Shown here: positions 35,193-44,020 of the stretch, one piece after another
Layout of the letters: each line of letters starts with the position of its first letter
Numbering within the stretch: position 1 is the first letter of the stretch
Assembly: GCF_029962485.1 (NCBI RefSeq)
Contig: NZ_CP073638.1
Coordinates: forward strand, 3,100,001-3,164,000
Length of the DNA: 64,000 bases
Reading direction: 5' to 3'
Source of the DNA: Burkholderia cepacia
Lineage (GTDB): Bacteria; Pseudomonadota; Gammaproteobacteria; Burkholderiales; Burkholderiaceae
Position numbers and translations under genes: made by a program
The notes under the pieces: model-generated
The model's database searches: none
What the model was told of the DNA's origin: nothing
The model's input: only the letters and a program-made list of their open reading frames with translations

Positions 35193-35260
35193 CCGATCAA
35201 GGGCTTGGTGCCGTTAATGGAAGGTTGTCCACAAGCTTGCCAACATAATCTGTGGAAAAG
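35193..35260 (+). repeat. Dispersed repeat element, copy 9
   Basis: The leader CCGATCAAGGGCTTGG is followed by a diverged stretch and then AAGGTTGTCCACAAG, CTTGCCAACATAATC and TGTGGAAAAG. In the left arm TTGTCCACA replaces ATATCCACA. It fills the convergent gap between the exported-protein gene and qseC. Confidence 0.8.
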
Positions 35261-35278
35261 CCGGCGGTCACGCGTGCA

Positions 35279-36655
35279 TCAGGCCGGTGCGGGAAACCGC
35301 ACCGTGACGGTCAGCCCGCGTCCGCCTTGCGTGGTGCCGAGTGCAACCGTCGCGCGATGCTGTTCGGCGATCCGCTTGACGATCGACAGCCCGAGCCCGC
35401 TGCCCGACGACGTGACGGCTTGCGCCCCTTCGCCGCGATAGAAGCGTTCCCACACGTCCGTGCGTTCGGCTTCCGGAATCCCGGGGCCGTCGTCGGCGAC
35501 TTCGAGCACGGGCGTCGTGCCGTCGATGCGCGCGGACACGTCGACACGCGAGCCGTCGCCCGCATAGCGGATCGCATTGTCGACGAGGTTGTTCAGCAGC
35601 ACGCGCAGCGTGTCGGCGTTGCCTGCCGCCATCACGGGCGCGGCGACGATCGCACCGAGATCGATCCGGTGCGCGTCGGCGACGCGTGCGCGGTCCGACA
35701 CCACCGACCGGCACAGCGCGGCGAGATCGACGGGCGCCGACGCCGATGCGGCCGCTTGCGCATCGGGTTCGAGGCGCGCGAGCGTCAGCAACTGCTCGGC
35801 GAGATGGCCGAGGCGTGTCGTGCCCGCATGGATCTGCGCGAGGATATGTTCGCGTTCCTCCGCGGTCGCCGCGCGTCGCAGCAGCTGCGACTGGATCGAC
35901 AACCCCATGATCGGCGTGCGCAACTCGTGCGCGGCATCGGCGATGAAGTGCCGCTGCAGCGTGAACGAGCGGTCGAGCCGCGTGAGCAGGTCGTTGATCG
36001 CCTCCGCGAGCGGGCGGACCTCGTTCGGCATCGATGCGACGTCGACCGGTTCGAGGTTGTTCGCATTCCTGCGTTTCAGGCCTGATGCGATCGTGCGCAG
36101 CGGCCGCAGCCCCGCGCCGATGCCGAACCACAGTCCGATGGCGAGCAGCGGCAGCATCGAGAACACCGGCCACAGCAGGTGCACGGCGATGCCGGCGATC
36201 GCTTCCCAGCGCGCATGTCGAGCCTGCGCGAGCCGGATCGTCGTGCCGCCGCGTTCGGTCACATAGGTGCGCCACGGCTGGCCGCCGACGTCGACGCTCG
36301 CGATGCCCTTCTGCTCGGGCGGCGGCAGCTTCGATTCGCGGTCGGTCGAATACATCAGCGTGCCGTTGCGCCACACCTGCAGCAGCACTGCATCGGGGTC
36401 GCTCGCCTCGAAGCCGTGCTTGCCGTTCGCATGGTCGCTGAACGACAGCTCGCCGTTCGGGCCGACGACGATTTGCCTCGACATGCTGCGCATCTGGTCG
36501 TCGAGCAGGTCGTCGAGTTCGCGCAGCGCACCCCAGTAGGTGCCGGCGCTCGCGACCAGGCCGATCACGCACGCGGCCGGCAACAGCCACGTCAGCAGGC
36601 GCCGCCGCAGCGACGCGTTGCGCCAGCGCGCGATCGCGCGTTGCACGTGCGTCAT
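35279..36655 (-). CDS. qseC: Sensor histidine kinase, QseC/PmrB-like
   Basis: The 458-residue kinase has transmembrane helices at about 20-42 and 155-178 around a 110-residue periplasmic domain. A HAMP linker (GLRPLRTIASGLKRR) follows, then the H box DAAHELRTPIMGLS with His243, an N box NNLVDNAIRYA, and G boxes DDGPGIPE and GSGLGLSIV. Its ATG overlaps the regulator's stop (ATGA), so the pair is translationally coupled. Synteny with a ygiW-like gene supports QseC, which in E. coli senses signals such as catecholamines, although the ligand is not conserved with certainty. Confidence 0.88.
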   Translation of the reverse strand: MTHVQRAIARWRNASLRRRLLTWLLPAACVIGLVASAGTYWGALRELDDLLDDQMRSMSRQIVVGPNGELSFSDHANGKHGFEASDPDAVLLQVWRNGTLMYSTDRESKLPPPEQKGIASVDVGGQPWRTYVTERGGTTIRLAQARHARWEAIAGIAVHLLWPVFSMLPLLAIGLWFGIGAGLRPLRTIASGLKRRNANNLEPVDVASMPNEVRPLAEAINDLLTRLDRSFTLQRHFIADAAHELRTPIMGLSIQSQLLRRAATAEEREHILAQIHAGTTRLGHLAEQLLTLARLEPDAQAAASASAPVDLAALCRSVVSDRARVADAHRIDLGAIVAAPVMAAGNADTLRVLLNNLVDNAIRYAGDGSRVDVSARIDGTTPVLEVADDGPGIPEAERTDVWERFYRGEGAQAVTSSGSGLGLSIVKRIAEQHRATVALGTTQGGRGLTVTVRFPAPA

Positions 36656-37314
36656 GTGCCGTCACCGATCCGGTAGCCGACGCCGCGCACCGTGCGGATC
36701 ATGTCGTGGCCGAGCTTCTTGCGCAGGTTGTGGATGTGCACCTGCACCGCGTTGCTCTCGATTTCCTCGCCCCAGCTGTACAGCCGCTCCTCGAACTGCT
36801 CGCGCGAAATCACCGCGCCGGGTTCGCGCATCAGCTCGTGCAGCAGCACGAACTCCTTCGGCGACAGCGGCACTTCGTCATCGTCGAGCCAGACGAGGTG
36901 CTTGACGGGATCGAGCCGCAGCGGGCCGATCGCGAGCGTCGTCTGCGCGCGGCCCGCGTGGCGGCGGTTGACCGCGCGGATGCGGGCGAGCAGTTCGTCG
37001 AGCTCGAACGGCTTGACGAGATAGTCGTCCGCGCCGCTGTCGAGCCCTGCGATGCGGTCGGGCACGCCGTCGCGCGCGGTGATGATGATCGCGGGCAGGT
37101 TTTCGTCGCGGCGGCGCAGCGCCGCGAGCACCGACAGGCCGTCGCGGTTCGGCAGCCCGAGATCGAGCAACAGCAGGCCGTAGCCGGTCGAGCGCAGCGC
37201 GAGCGACGCGGCATCGCCATCCTTCACCCAGTCGACCGCGAAGCCTTCCTGTTTGAGGCCCTGTTCGAGCCCGCTGCCGATCAGCGGATCGTCCTCGACG
37301 AGCAGTACGCGCAT
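36652..37314 (-). CDS. qseB: OmpR-family response regulator, QseB-like
   Basis: The 220-residue protein has a receiver domain (MRVLLVEDDPLIGSG, Asp51 in LLLLDLGLPNRDG, IITARD, and Lys in LVKPFELDELLARI) and a winged-helix output domain (LSPKEFVLLHELMREPG, NAVQVHIHNLRKKLG). It starts the two-gene operon with qseC and is divergent from ygiW, which in enterobacteria is a QseB-controlled neighbour. The 232-base gap to ygiW is where autoregulatory sites should lie. Confidence 0.9.
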   Translation of the reverse strand: MRVLLVEDDPLIGSGLEQGLKQEGFAVDWVKDGDAASLALRSTGYGLLLLDLGLPNRDGLSVLAALRRRDENLPAIIITARDGVPDRIAGLDSGADDYLVKPFELDELLARIRAVNRRHAGRAQTTLAIGPLRLDPVKHLVWLDDDEVPLSPKEFVLLHELMREPGAVISREQFEERLYSWGEEIESNAVQVHIHNLRKKLGHDMIRTVRGVGYRIGDGT

Positions 37315-37546
37315 GGATTCATGTCTCTTCAGCAGGGCGCGGCAACGCCCGGGGTTCCCATGATAAGCGCGCGTGCCTTAGCGGGAGCTTAAACGCCGGT
37401 GCCCCGGTGCGTTGGCGCACCGTTTCGGTCCGGCCACGCGCCGCTTCGGGGCGACCTTCAGGTTTGCTTAATCTTACGCTCCGTAATCTCGGGCCGTCGC
37501 GCTCAAGAGGGGCGCGGCGCACGACCAAAACCGGAGGAACAAGACC

Positions 37547-37900
37547 ATGAAACACCTGACGAGAATCCTGGCAGTTGCGCTTGCCGTGCTGCCCGCCGCC
37601 GTTTACGCGGAATATACCGGGCCGTCCACGCTGACCACGACGACCGTGAAGGAGCTGCTCGCCAACGGCAAGGACGACCAGCACGTGCAGTTGCAGGGGC
37701 GCCTCGTCAAGCACGTCGGCGGCGAGGACTACGAGTTCGCCGATGCGACCGGCACGATCCGCGTCGAGATCGACCGCAAGCTGTGGGCGGCCGGCCAGCC
37801 CGTCAGCGACAAGAGCGAAGTGAAGGTGACCGGCGAATTCGAGCGCAAATGGTCGGGCAGCGTGAAGGTCGACGCCGATCACGTCGAAGTGCTGCGCTGA
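37547..37900 (+). CDS. ygiW: YgiW/YdeI family periplasmic OB-fold protein
   Basis: The 117-residue precursor has a signal peptide ending VYAEY (about residue 21) and a bacterial OB-fold (BOF) domain with TVKELLANGKDDQHVQLQGR, EDYEFADATGTIRVEID and KVTGEFERKWSGSVKVDAD. This is the size and pattern of YgiW/YdeI stress proteins. A strong ribosome site (GGAGG) precedes the ATG. Its position divergent from qseBC matches the ygiW-qseBC locus of enterobacteria and supports a role in the envelope stress or signal response controlled by QseB. Confidence 0.88.
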   Translation: MKHLTRILAVALAVLPAAVYAEYTGPSTLTTTTVKELLANGKDDQHVQLQGRLVKHVGGEDYEFADATGTIRVEIDRKLWAAGQPVSDKSEVKVTGEFERKWSGSVKVDADHVEVLR

Positions 37901-37955
37901 CCGGTGCGTGCGGGGCCGGTGATACCATGGACGACCGGTTCCCGTTCCCACCAAG

Positions 37956-38816
37956 ATGGCCGCCAATTTCGACGAACTCGCGTCCCGGATCCGGGCGCAA
38001 TTTTCCGAGCTGAGCCCGCAATTCCAGGCGGGCGCTGCCTTCCTGCTCGATCATCCCGACGAGGTCGCCACGTCGTCGATGCGCAAGGTCGCGCAGCGCG
38101 CGCAGGTGCAGCCTGCGTCGCTCGTGCGGCTCGCGCAGCAATTCGGTTTCCCCGGCTGGAACGAGTTGCGCGATCTGTGCGTCGCGCGCGTGCGCACGCG
38201 CCCCGAGCCGCTCACGCAGCGCGCGCGCTCGCTCGTGCGACCCGACGCGAAGGCGTCGCTCGCGCATGACCTGCTCGCCGCGCAGCAGCACAACCTGTCG
38301 GCCACCGCCGCGCAGAACGAGCACGCGCTCGCGGACGCGGCCAGGCTGATCCGCAAGGCATCGCATGTGCATGTGGCGGGGTTCCGCTCGTGCTATCCGG
38401 TCGCGTTCGGGTTCGTGTACGGCTACCGGCTGTTCCGCCCGACCGTGTCGCTGCTCAACGGCGTCGCCGGTTCGCTCGAGATGGAACTGCGGACGATCGC
38501 GAAGCAGAGCGTGACCGTGGTCGTCAGCTTCGCGCCGTACTCGGCGGAAGCGACGCGTGTCGCGCAGGCCGCGAAAGCGCAGGGCAGCAAGATCGTCGCG
38601 ATTACCGACAGCGCGGTGTCGCCGATCGCGCTGCACGCGGACGCGCAACTGATCTTCACGCACGACAGCCCGTCGTTCTTCCCGTCGCTGGTGGCCGCGC
38701 ATGCGATGGCCGAGGCGCTGGTCGCGCAGTTGCTCGCGCTCGAAGGCAGCGATGCGATCGCGGCGCTCGAGCGTACCGAAGCGGAACTGCACGCGAAGGG
38801 CGCCTACGTCGTTTGA
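37956..38816 (+). CDS. MurR/RpiR family transcriptional regulator
   Basis: The 286-residue protein has the N-terminal RpiR helix-turn-helix (LSPQFQAGAAFLLDHPDEVA, then MRKVAQRAQVQPASLVRLAQQFGF). A C-terminal SIS sugar-phosphate-binding domain follows (VHVAGFRSCYPVAFGFVYG, VVVSFAPYSAEATRVAQAAKAQG, IVAITDSAVSPIA). Members sense phosphosugars and control sugar or amino-sugar genes. It starts 55 bases after ygiW on the same strand and is followed after 59 bases by a GNAT gene. No sugar catabolic gene is adjacent, so the regulon is unclear. Confidence 0.88.
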   Translation: MAANFDELASRIRAQFSELSPQFQAGAAFLLDHPDEVATSSMRKVAQRAQVQPASLVRLAQQFGFPGWNELRDLCVARVRTRPEPLTQRARSLVRPDAKASLAHDLLAAQQHNLSATAAQNEHALADAARLIRKASHVHVAGFRSCYPVAFGFVYGYRLFRPTVSLLNGVAGSLEMELRTIAKQSVTVVVSFAPYSAEATRVAQAAKAQGSKIVAITDSAVSPIALHADAQLIFTHDSPSFFPSLVAAHAMAEALVAQLLALEGSDAIAALERTEAELHAKGAYVV

Positions 38817-38875
38817 CGCGCGCGGCGCGTGCGGCTTCGGCCGATTCCCTTTCAAGATTCAACCCGACGCAACCG

Positions 38876-39301
38876 ATGACGTTCACGTACGAAGTGACCG
38901 ACGCGGGCGACGCGGACATACGCAAGCAGATCGTCGCGCCGCTCGTTCGATTCAACGAAAGTCAGGCCGGCCCGGCCGGGTTCCGGCCGCTGGCCGTGGT
39001 CGTGACCGACGACACAGGGGCGGTGATCGGCGGCCTGTGGGGCGGCACGGCGTTCGGCTGGCTGCACGTCGACCTGCTCGTGGTGCCAGAGGCCGCGCGC
39101 GGCCAGGGCGCCGGCACGCGCATCATGGATCTCGCCGAAGCCGAGGCCGTCGCGCGCGGCTGCCACAGCGCGTGGCTCGACACGTTCGATTTCCAGGCGC
39201 GGCCGTTCTACGAGAAACGCGGCTACGTCCGCTTCGGCGAACTGCCGGACTATCCGGTCGGGCACACGCGTATTTTCCTGACGAAGAAACTCGCGGGCTG
39301 A
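38876..39301 (+). CDS. GNAT family N-acetyltransferase
   Basis: The 141-residue protein has the acetyl-CoA-binding motif A segment LLVVPEAARGQGAGTRIMD (Q/RxxGxG/A as RGQGAG) and the later segment GCHSAWLDTFDFQARPFYEKRGY typical of GNAT enzymes. The ATG of MTFTYEVTDAGDADIRKQIV was chosen as the start. The substrate is unknown. It lies directly after the RpiR-type regulator and may form a unit with it; a stem-loop follows at 39310-39339. Confidence 0.87.
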   Translation: MTFTYEVTDAGDADIRKQIVAPLVRFNESQAGPAGFRPLAVVVTDDTGAVIGGLWGGTAFGWLHVDLLVVPEAARGQGAGTRIMDLAEAEAVARGCHSAWLDTFDFQARPFYEKRGYVRFGELPDYPVGHTRIFLTKKLAG

Positions 39302-39309
39302 GTGGCGGC

Positions 39310-39339
39310 GCCGGCGGCACGGTTGACGATGCCGCCGGC
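39310..39339 (+). terminator. Stem-loop after the GNAT gene
   Basis: GCCGGCGGC at 39310-39318 pairs perfectly with GCCGCCGGC at 39331-39339 around a 12-base loop, 8 bases after the stop codon. There is no T-run, so termination is only probable. Confidence 0.4.
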
Positions 39340-39485
39340 CGTCGCCTACGATACCGGGCAGCGATGCAGGTCGCTTCCGGGTCCGCGGAAAGGGTTGAAC
39401 CCACCTGTCGCATCGACTCCAGTCTTCCCCATCCTTTGTGCTGGCGGTATTGCGGACCTTCGGCCATGACTGCACGAGGATTCGC

Positions 39486-41153
39486 ATGAAAAAGCTGCCT
39501 CCCAGGGCCAATCCCGATCATCTGAAAAAGCAGGCCAAGGAATTGTTGCGCCTGTACCGACAGGGTGACGCCGATGCCGTCGCGCGCTTTGTCCGGTTTC
39601 TCCCTGCCGCGACGAACCGCACGCACGACGAAGCGCTCGCGCTCGGGCTCCGGTTGCACGACGCGCAGTCGTGCATTGCGCGCGAGTACGGCTTTGCATC
39701 ATGGGCCGATCTCGGCGCGTTCGTCGAAACCCATGCGCTTGGCGCGCAACCGAGGTCGCAGTTGATCCGGCGCTGGCTCGACCTCGCCTACGGCGGCGAT
39801 GTGACCGGCGGCTTCGGCGCGTCGCGGCCGCGCGTCGCCGCACAATTGTTGCTCGATCATCCCGATCTCGTTTCGGCCGATCCGGCCATCGCGTGCGCGG
39901 CGGGCGATCTCGACGCGGTGAAGGCGGCACTGGCCGCCGATCCCGGCTGGATCGCGCGCGCCGGCGGTGCGTTGAAGCTGCCGCCGCTGGTCGCCGTCAC
40001 GCATTCGCGGCTCGGGCAGATTCCCGGGTTCGCCGTCAGGTTGCGCGCCTGCGCACGTCATCTGCTCGATGCCGGCGCGGATCCGAACCAGCGGATCGGC
40101 AACCGGTTTCCGCCGGCTTCGCTCGCCGAGCCCGACGAGTCGGGGCCGCTGTCGGCGTTGTACGGTGCCGCGGGCGTCAATCGCGATCTGGCACTCACGG
40201 CGATGTTGCTGGAAGCCGGCGCCGACCCGAACGACGGCGAATCGCTGTATCACTCGGTGGAAAACCCGGCGTGCACGCGTCTGCTGCTCGAGCACGGCGC
40301 ACGGGTGGACGGGACGAATGCACTGCGGCGCGCACTCGACGTGCCGGACGCAACCGCGCTCGAACTGCTGCTCGCACATGGAGGCGACCCGAACGAGCCG
40401 GCCGGGGAAGGGCCGACGAAGATGTGGGGCGCGCCGTTGTTGCGCGCGATCGCCGTGCGTTGCCCGGCGCGCCATGTCGCCGCGCTGCTGGCGGCCGGCG
40501 CCGATCCCCGCGCATGCACGCAGGCGGGTGTCAGTGCGTACCGGCTGGCCATGCAGGCCGGATTGACCGACGTCGCGGCGCTGTTGCGCGCCGCCGGCGC
40601 GCAAGAGGCGCTCGGCGCGGACGACGCGTTCGTGGCAGCTTGCGCGCGTGCCGACGCCGACGACGCACGGCGTATCCAGGCGCGCCATCCCGAACTGCCC
40701 GGCGCGCTGACCGGGGACCGGCTGCGGCAACTGCCGGATGCCGCCGCGTGGGGTTCGCGCGACGCGGTGAAGGTCATGGTCGAGCTGGGCTGGCCGATTG
40801 CCGCGCGCGGCGGCGACTGGGACGCGAGTGCGCTCAATCATGCGGTGTTCCGTGGCGATGCCGATCTGCTGGCGTTCCTGCTTGCGCACGGCGCCAGCTG
40901 GCGCGAGCCGCACGGATTCGGGAGCGACGCGCTCGGCACGTTGTCGTGGGCGTCCGTCAACGAACCGGAGGGTGTCGACGTACCCGACTGGGAGGCGTGC
41001 GCGCGCGTGCTGATCGCACATGGCGTGCCACAGGCGGTGCGCGATCCGTCGCATCCGGCCGCCGTGCTGATCGACGGCCGCACGATGCAGTTTTCCGAGG
41101 CTGTCACCGACGTGTTGCTCGGCATCGACGGCGGGGCGCCTGCATCGACGTAA
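39486..41153 (+). CDS. Ankyrin-repeat protein
   Basis: The 555-residue protein begins MKKLPPRANPDHLKKQAKEL, an N-terminal helical module (about residues 1-80) common in bacterial ankyrin proteins. At least five ankyrin-like units follow, recognisable as ARHLLDAGADPNQ, TAMLLEAGADPNDG, TRLLLEHGARVDG, LELLLAHGGDPNE and VAALLAAGADPRA, with more degenerate ones near the C-terminus (LLAFLLAHGASWRE). No signal peptide or membrane helix is seen, so it is cytoplasmic unless exported by a specialised system. It is a protein-binding scaffold by family; the partner is unknown. Confidence 0.85.
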   Translation: MKKLPPRANPDHLKKQAKELLRLYRQGDADAVARFVRFLPAATNRTHDEALALGLRLHDAQSCIAREYGFASWADLGAFVETHALGAQPRSQLIRRWLDLAYGGDVTGGFGASRPRVAAQLLLDHPDLVSADPAIACAAGDLDAVKAALAADPGWIARAGGALKLPPLVAVTHSRLGQIPGFAVRLRACARHLLDAGADPNQRIGNRFPPASLAEPDESGPLSALYGAAGVNRDLALTAMLLEAGADPNDGESLYHSVENPACTRLLLEHGARVDGTNALRRALDVPDATALELLLAHGGDPNEPAGEGPTKMWGAPLLRAIAVRCPARHVAALLAAGADPRACTQAGVSAYRLAMQAGLTDVAALLRAAGAQEALGADDAFVAACARADADDARRIQARHPELPGALTGDRLRQLPDAAAWGSRDAVKVMVELGWPIAARGGDWDASALNHAVFRGDADLLAFLLAHGASWREPHGFGSDALGTLSWASVNEPEGVDVPDWEACARVLIAHGVPQAVRDPSHPAAVLIDGRTMQFSEAVTDVLLGIDGGAPAST

Positions 41154-41286
41154 GCGAAGGCGGCCGGCGGCGTGCACCCGGCGCCTCGGACTTTTTCCGG
41201 TCGCGCGACGACATTTCGGCCCATGCTGAAACGTCGCGCGCACGACCGGCGTAAGCTCATCCGTCATCACCATCCGGGAGTCCACG

Positions 41287-42147
41287 ATGACCCGCTCCGA
41301 CCTGCAGGCCCGTCACGCCGAAGCTTTCCGATCGCTGCACACGCGCCCCGGTGCGTTCATCATCCCGAACCCGTGGGACGCCGGCACCGCGCGCCTGCTG
41401 GCGATGGCCGGTTTCGAGGCGCTCGCCACCACGAGCGCCGGCTACGCATTTTCGAAAGGGCAGCCCGACAACGCGATCGACCGCGACGCGATGCTCGACC
41501 ATATTGCCGATCTCGTCGCCGCGGGCGGCCTGCCGGTGAGCGCCGATCTCGAGAACGGCTTCGGCGACGCGCCCGACACGGTGGCCGAAACGATCCGGCT
41601 GGCGGCCGAGGCCGGTGCGGTCGGCGGCTCGATCGAGGACGCGACGGGCCGTGCCGATGCGCCGATCTACGCGCGCGACGCGTCGGTCGAGCGCATCGCG
41701 GCGGCCGTCGACGCGGCGCGTGCGCTGCCGTTTCCGTTCACGTTGACCGCGCGCTGCGAAAACTACCTGCACGGCCGCCGCGACCTCGACGACACGATCG
41801 CACGGCTCGTCGCCTATCGCGACGCGGGCGCCGACGTGCTGTATGCGCCGGGTATCACCGATGCCGACGAAATTGCGGCGGTGACGCGTGCGGTCGGCGC
41901 GCCCGTGAACGTCGTGATGGGGCTGCAGGGCGGGTTGCTGAGCCTGGACGAACTGGCGGCGCTCGGCGTGAAGCGTGTCAGCGTCGGCGGCGCGCTGGCA
42001 CGGGCCGCGCTCGGCGCATTCCTGCGCGCCGCGACCGAGATGGTGCGCGACGGCACGTTCACGTTCACGCAGGCGGCCGTGCCGGGGCGCGACATCAACC
42101 GCTGGTTTGCGGCACCCGATAATTCGCCGGTTTTGTTCGGGGAATGA
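41287..42147 (+). CDS. Isocitrate lyase/PEP mutase family protein
   Basis: The 286-residue protein follows the PEP-mutase/isocitrate-lyase barrel: FIIPNPWDAGTARLLAMAGF, TTSAGYAFSKGQPDN, the metal-binding VSADLENGFGD, GGSIEDATG and APGITDADEIAAV. Short members like this one are usually annotated as phosphonomutase-like or carboxyphosphonoenolpyruvate-type enzymes. The exact reaction (C-C or C-P bond) is not resolvable here, and no phosphonate genes are adjacent. A GGGAG ribosome site precedes the ATG. An inverted repeat lies 20 bases after the stop. Confidence 0.87.
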   Translation: MTRSDLQARHAEAFRSLHTRPGAFIIPNPWDAGTARLLAMAGFEALATTSAGYAFSKGQPDNAIDRDAMLDHIADLVAAGGLPVSADLENGFGDAPDTVAETIRLAAEAGAVGGSIEDATGRADAPIYARDASVERIAAAVDAARALPFPFTLTARCENYLHGRRDLDDTIARLVAYRDAGADVLYAPGITDADEIAAVTRAVGAPVNVVMGLQGGLLSLDELAALGVKRVSVGGALARAALGAFLRAATEMVRDGTFTFTQAAVPGRDINRWFAAPDNSPVLFGE

Positions 42148-42482
42148 CCGTCAATAAAACATGGGATCGTTTCCAGTGGAAACGTCGATTGACAATAATC
42201 AAGCTATTTCGCGTCTGAATTAACCGACGATGACGGCGCGAAAACCATCGGCTATTCTCCGCATTTTCCCCGCTTGACCCGATCCGCCGTGCCAGCCCCG
42301 CCGGATCGGGCGATCGGCGGCCCGCCGAGCGTACCGGTGGCGCGCATCGTTGCATTTTCCCGAGCAGTGCATTTTTATGCGTGGCAGTTGCCGGCCGGTT
42401 TTTTGATTGATAATCTGCGGCACACTCAAATGACCGGTCGGTGGGCCGCCGGGAATATCAATATATAAAATCCGAGAGAGCG
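42148..42482. other. Intergenic region, no gene, with a short perfect inverted repeat
   Basis: This 335-base gap is more AT-rich than its surroundings. It contains the CGTTTCC-AGT-GGAAACG repeat at 42168-42184 followed by ATTGACAATAATCAAGC, which could include a -35-like TTGACA. I see no coding sequence before the YodC-like gene. Confidence 0.65.
42168..42184. promoter_or_regulatory. Inverted repeat CGTTTCC-AGT-GGAAACG
   Basis: Seven-base perfect arms flank a three-base spacer, 20 bases after the PEP-mutase-family stop. A loop of three bases and lack of a T-run argue for a protein-binding site as much as for a terminator. The site is seen directly; its role is not known. Confidence 0.4.
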
Positions 42483-42749
42483 ATGACGATCCGAGAAAAT
42501 CAGCGCGTCAGGTTTCGCGTCGGCGATGTGGTGACGCTGAAAACGGGCGGGCCGCGCATGACCGTCACCTATGCGGGGCCGGTCGTATTCGACGACGGCG
42601 ACTGGCTGATCTGCCAGTGGTTCGACGAAAACGGCGAATTCCGGCAGGAAATGTTCCATCACGACACGGTGGCGCCCGAGCCGCGCGCGATTTCGGCCGG
42701 GCGCGTCCGGATGCGCATGCAGTCGCATCGCTACCGTTCGGCCGCCTGA
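42483..42749 (+). CDS. YodC/DUF2158 family small protein
   Basis: The 88-residue protein has the DUF2158 core FRVGDVVTLKTGGPRMTV, followed by VVFDDGDWLICQWFDENGE and FRQEMFHHDTVAP, an SH3-like small fold found in YodC of E. coli. The start is the ATG after a weak GAGAG ribosome site; an in-frame ATG 14 codons upstream gives a sequence unlike the family. The function is unknown. Its end lies 86 bases before the P450 start, so they may be on one transcript. Confidence 0.82.
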   Translation: MTIRENQRVRFRVGDVVTLKTGGPRMTVTYAGPVVFDDGDWLICQWFDENGEFRQEMFHHDTVAPEPRAISAGRVRMRMQSHRYRSAA

Positions 42750-42835
42750 CCTTTGTCCGTCGTTGCGGCGTCCGCGCCGCGACATTTCACGTGAACCCGA
42801 AACATGCGGCGGTGCACTGCATCGATACTGGGCGC

Positions 42836-44005
42836 ATGAACCCGACCGATCCCATTGCAGCGGTGACGCACCGCGATCCCTACCCCTACTACGCGACGCT
42901 CGTCGACGGGCCGCCGCTCGCGTTCGACGCCTCGCTCGGCCTGTGGGTCGCGAGCCGCGCGTCGGCGGTGACGGCCGTGCTCGGCCATCCCGCTTGCCGC
43001 GTACGCCCGCTCGACACACCGGTGCCGCCCGCGTTGCGAGGCACGACGGCCGGCGCGCTGTTCGGCGAGCTGGTGCGCATGAACGACGGCGCGTCGAGGC
43101 ACGACGTGCCGAAGCAGGCGCTGCGCGCGGCGTTCGCGCCGATCGACACGGATGCGCTGCGCGATCGCGCGGCGCAGCTTGCCGAGCGACGGTTGCCGGC
43201 GCCGGGCGATGCCGACGCGCTGAATGCGTGGTGCATGACCGTGCCCGTCTGCGCGGTGGCCGATCTGCTCGGCTTCGATGAAGCGCAGCTCGACGACATC
43301 GCGGCGCGGGTCGTCGACTTCGTCGCCGCGCTGTCGCCGTTGTCGGACACGCAGGCGCTGGCGCGTGCGAGCGAAGCCGCGCGGCAATTGCTCGACCGGA
43401 TGACCGAGCGCGTCGCGCAGACGCATGCGCACGACGGCACGCTCGTCGCCGCCGTGCAGCAGGCGGCCCGCGTGTCGGGCTGGCAGGCGAGCGGCGGACT
43501 GGTTGCGAATCTCGTCGGGTTGCTGTCGCAGACGTGCGAGGCGACGGCCGCGTGGCTCGGCAACGCGCTGGTGGCATGGAACGGGGACGCACAGGCCGCA
43601 CAAGCCGTGCCGGACGACACCGCGCTCGACGCATTCGTCGCTGAAGTCGGGCGCTTCGATTCACCGGTGCAGAACACGCGCCGTTTCGTCGCGGCGCGCA
43701 CGACGATCGACGGCGTGAGCGTCGAAGCCGGCGACGCGATCCTCGTCGTGCTCGCCGCGGCGAACCGCGACCCGGCCGTGCATCGCGAGCCGCACCGGCT
43801 ACTGCCCGGCCGCGCAGCGGCACCGAATTTCGGTTTCGGCACGGGGCCGCATGGCTGCCCGGGCGAGCGGATCGCGCGGGCGGTGACGGCGGGGGCGTTC
43901 GGGGCGTGCTTGCGCGCAGGCGGCTGGCCGCCGCGCGAGGGACTGAACTGGGATTACCGCGCGTCGACCAACGTCAGGATGCCGAAGTTCGACGCGGCAC
44001 GGTGA
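42836..44005 (+). CDS. Cytochrome P450
   Basis: The 389-residue protein has the haem-binding loop FGTGPHGCPGER with the ligand Cys341, the ExxR motif EVGR at 270-273, and an I-helix segment VGLLSQTCEATAAW. In the I-helix the usual AGxxT oxygen-activation motif is changed, because acidic Asp/Glu before Thr is not present in the standard place. Length is typical of soluble bacterial class I P450s, which need separate ferredoxin and reductase. None is encoded next to it. The substrate is unknown. The ATG chosen opens MNPTDPIAAVTHRDPYPYYA. Confidence 0.88.
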   Translation: MNPTDPIAAVTHRDPYPYYATLVDGPPLAFDASLGLWVASRASAVTAVLGHPACRVRPLDTPVPPALRGTTAGALFGELVRMNDGASRHDVPKQALRAAFAPIDTDALRDRAAQLAERRLPAPGDADALNAWCMTVPVCAVADLLGFDEAQLDDIAARVVDFVAALSPLSDTQALARASEAARQLLDRMTERVAQTHAHDGTLVAAVQQAARVSGWQASGGLVANLVGLLSQTCEATAAWLGNALVAWNGDAQAAQAVPDDTALDAFVAEVGRFDSPVQNTRRFVAARTTIDGVSVEAGDAILVVLAAANRDPAVHREPHRLLPGRAAAPNFGFGTGPHGCPGERIARAVTAGAFGACLRAGGWPPREGLNWDYRASTNVRMPKFDAAR

Positions 44006-44020
44006 AGGGGAAAAAGGGAC

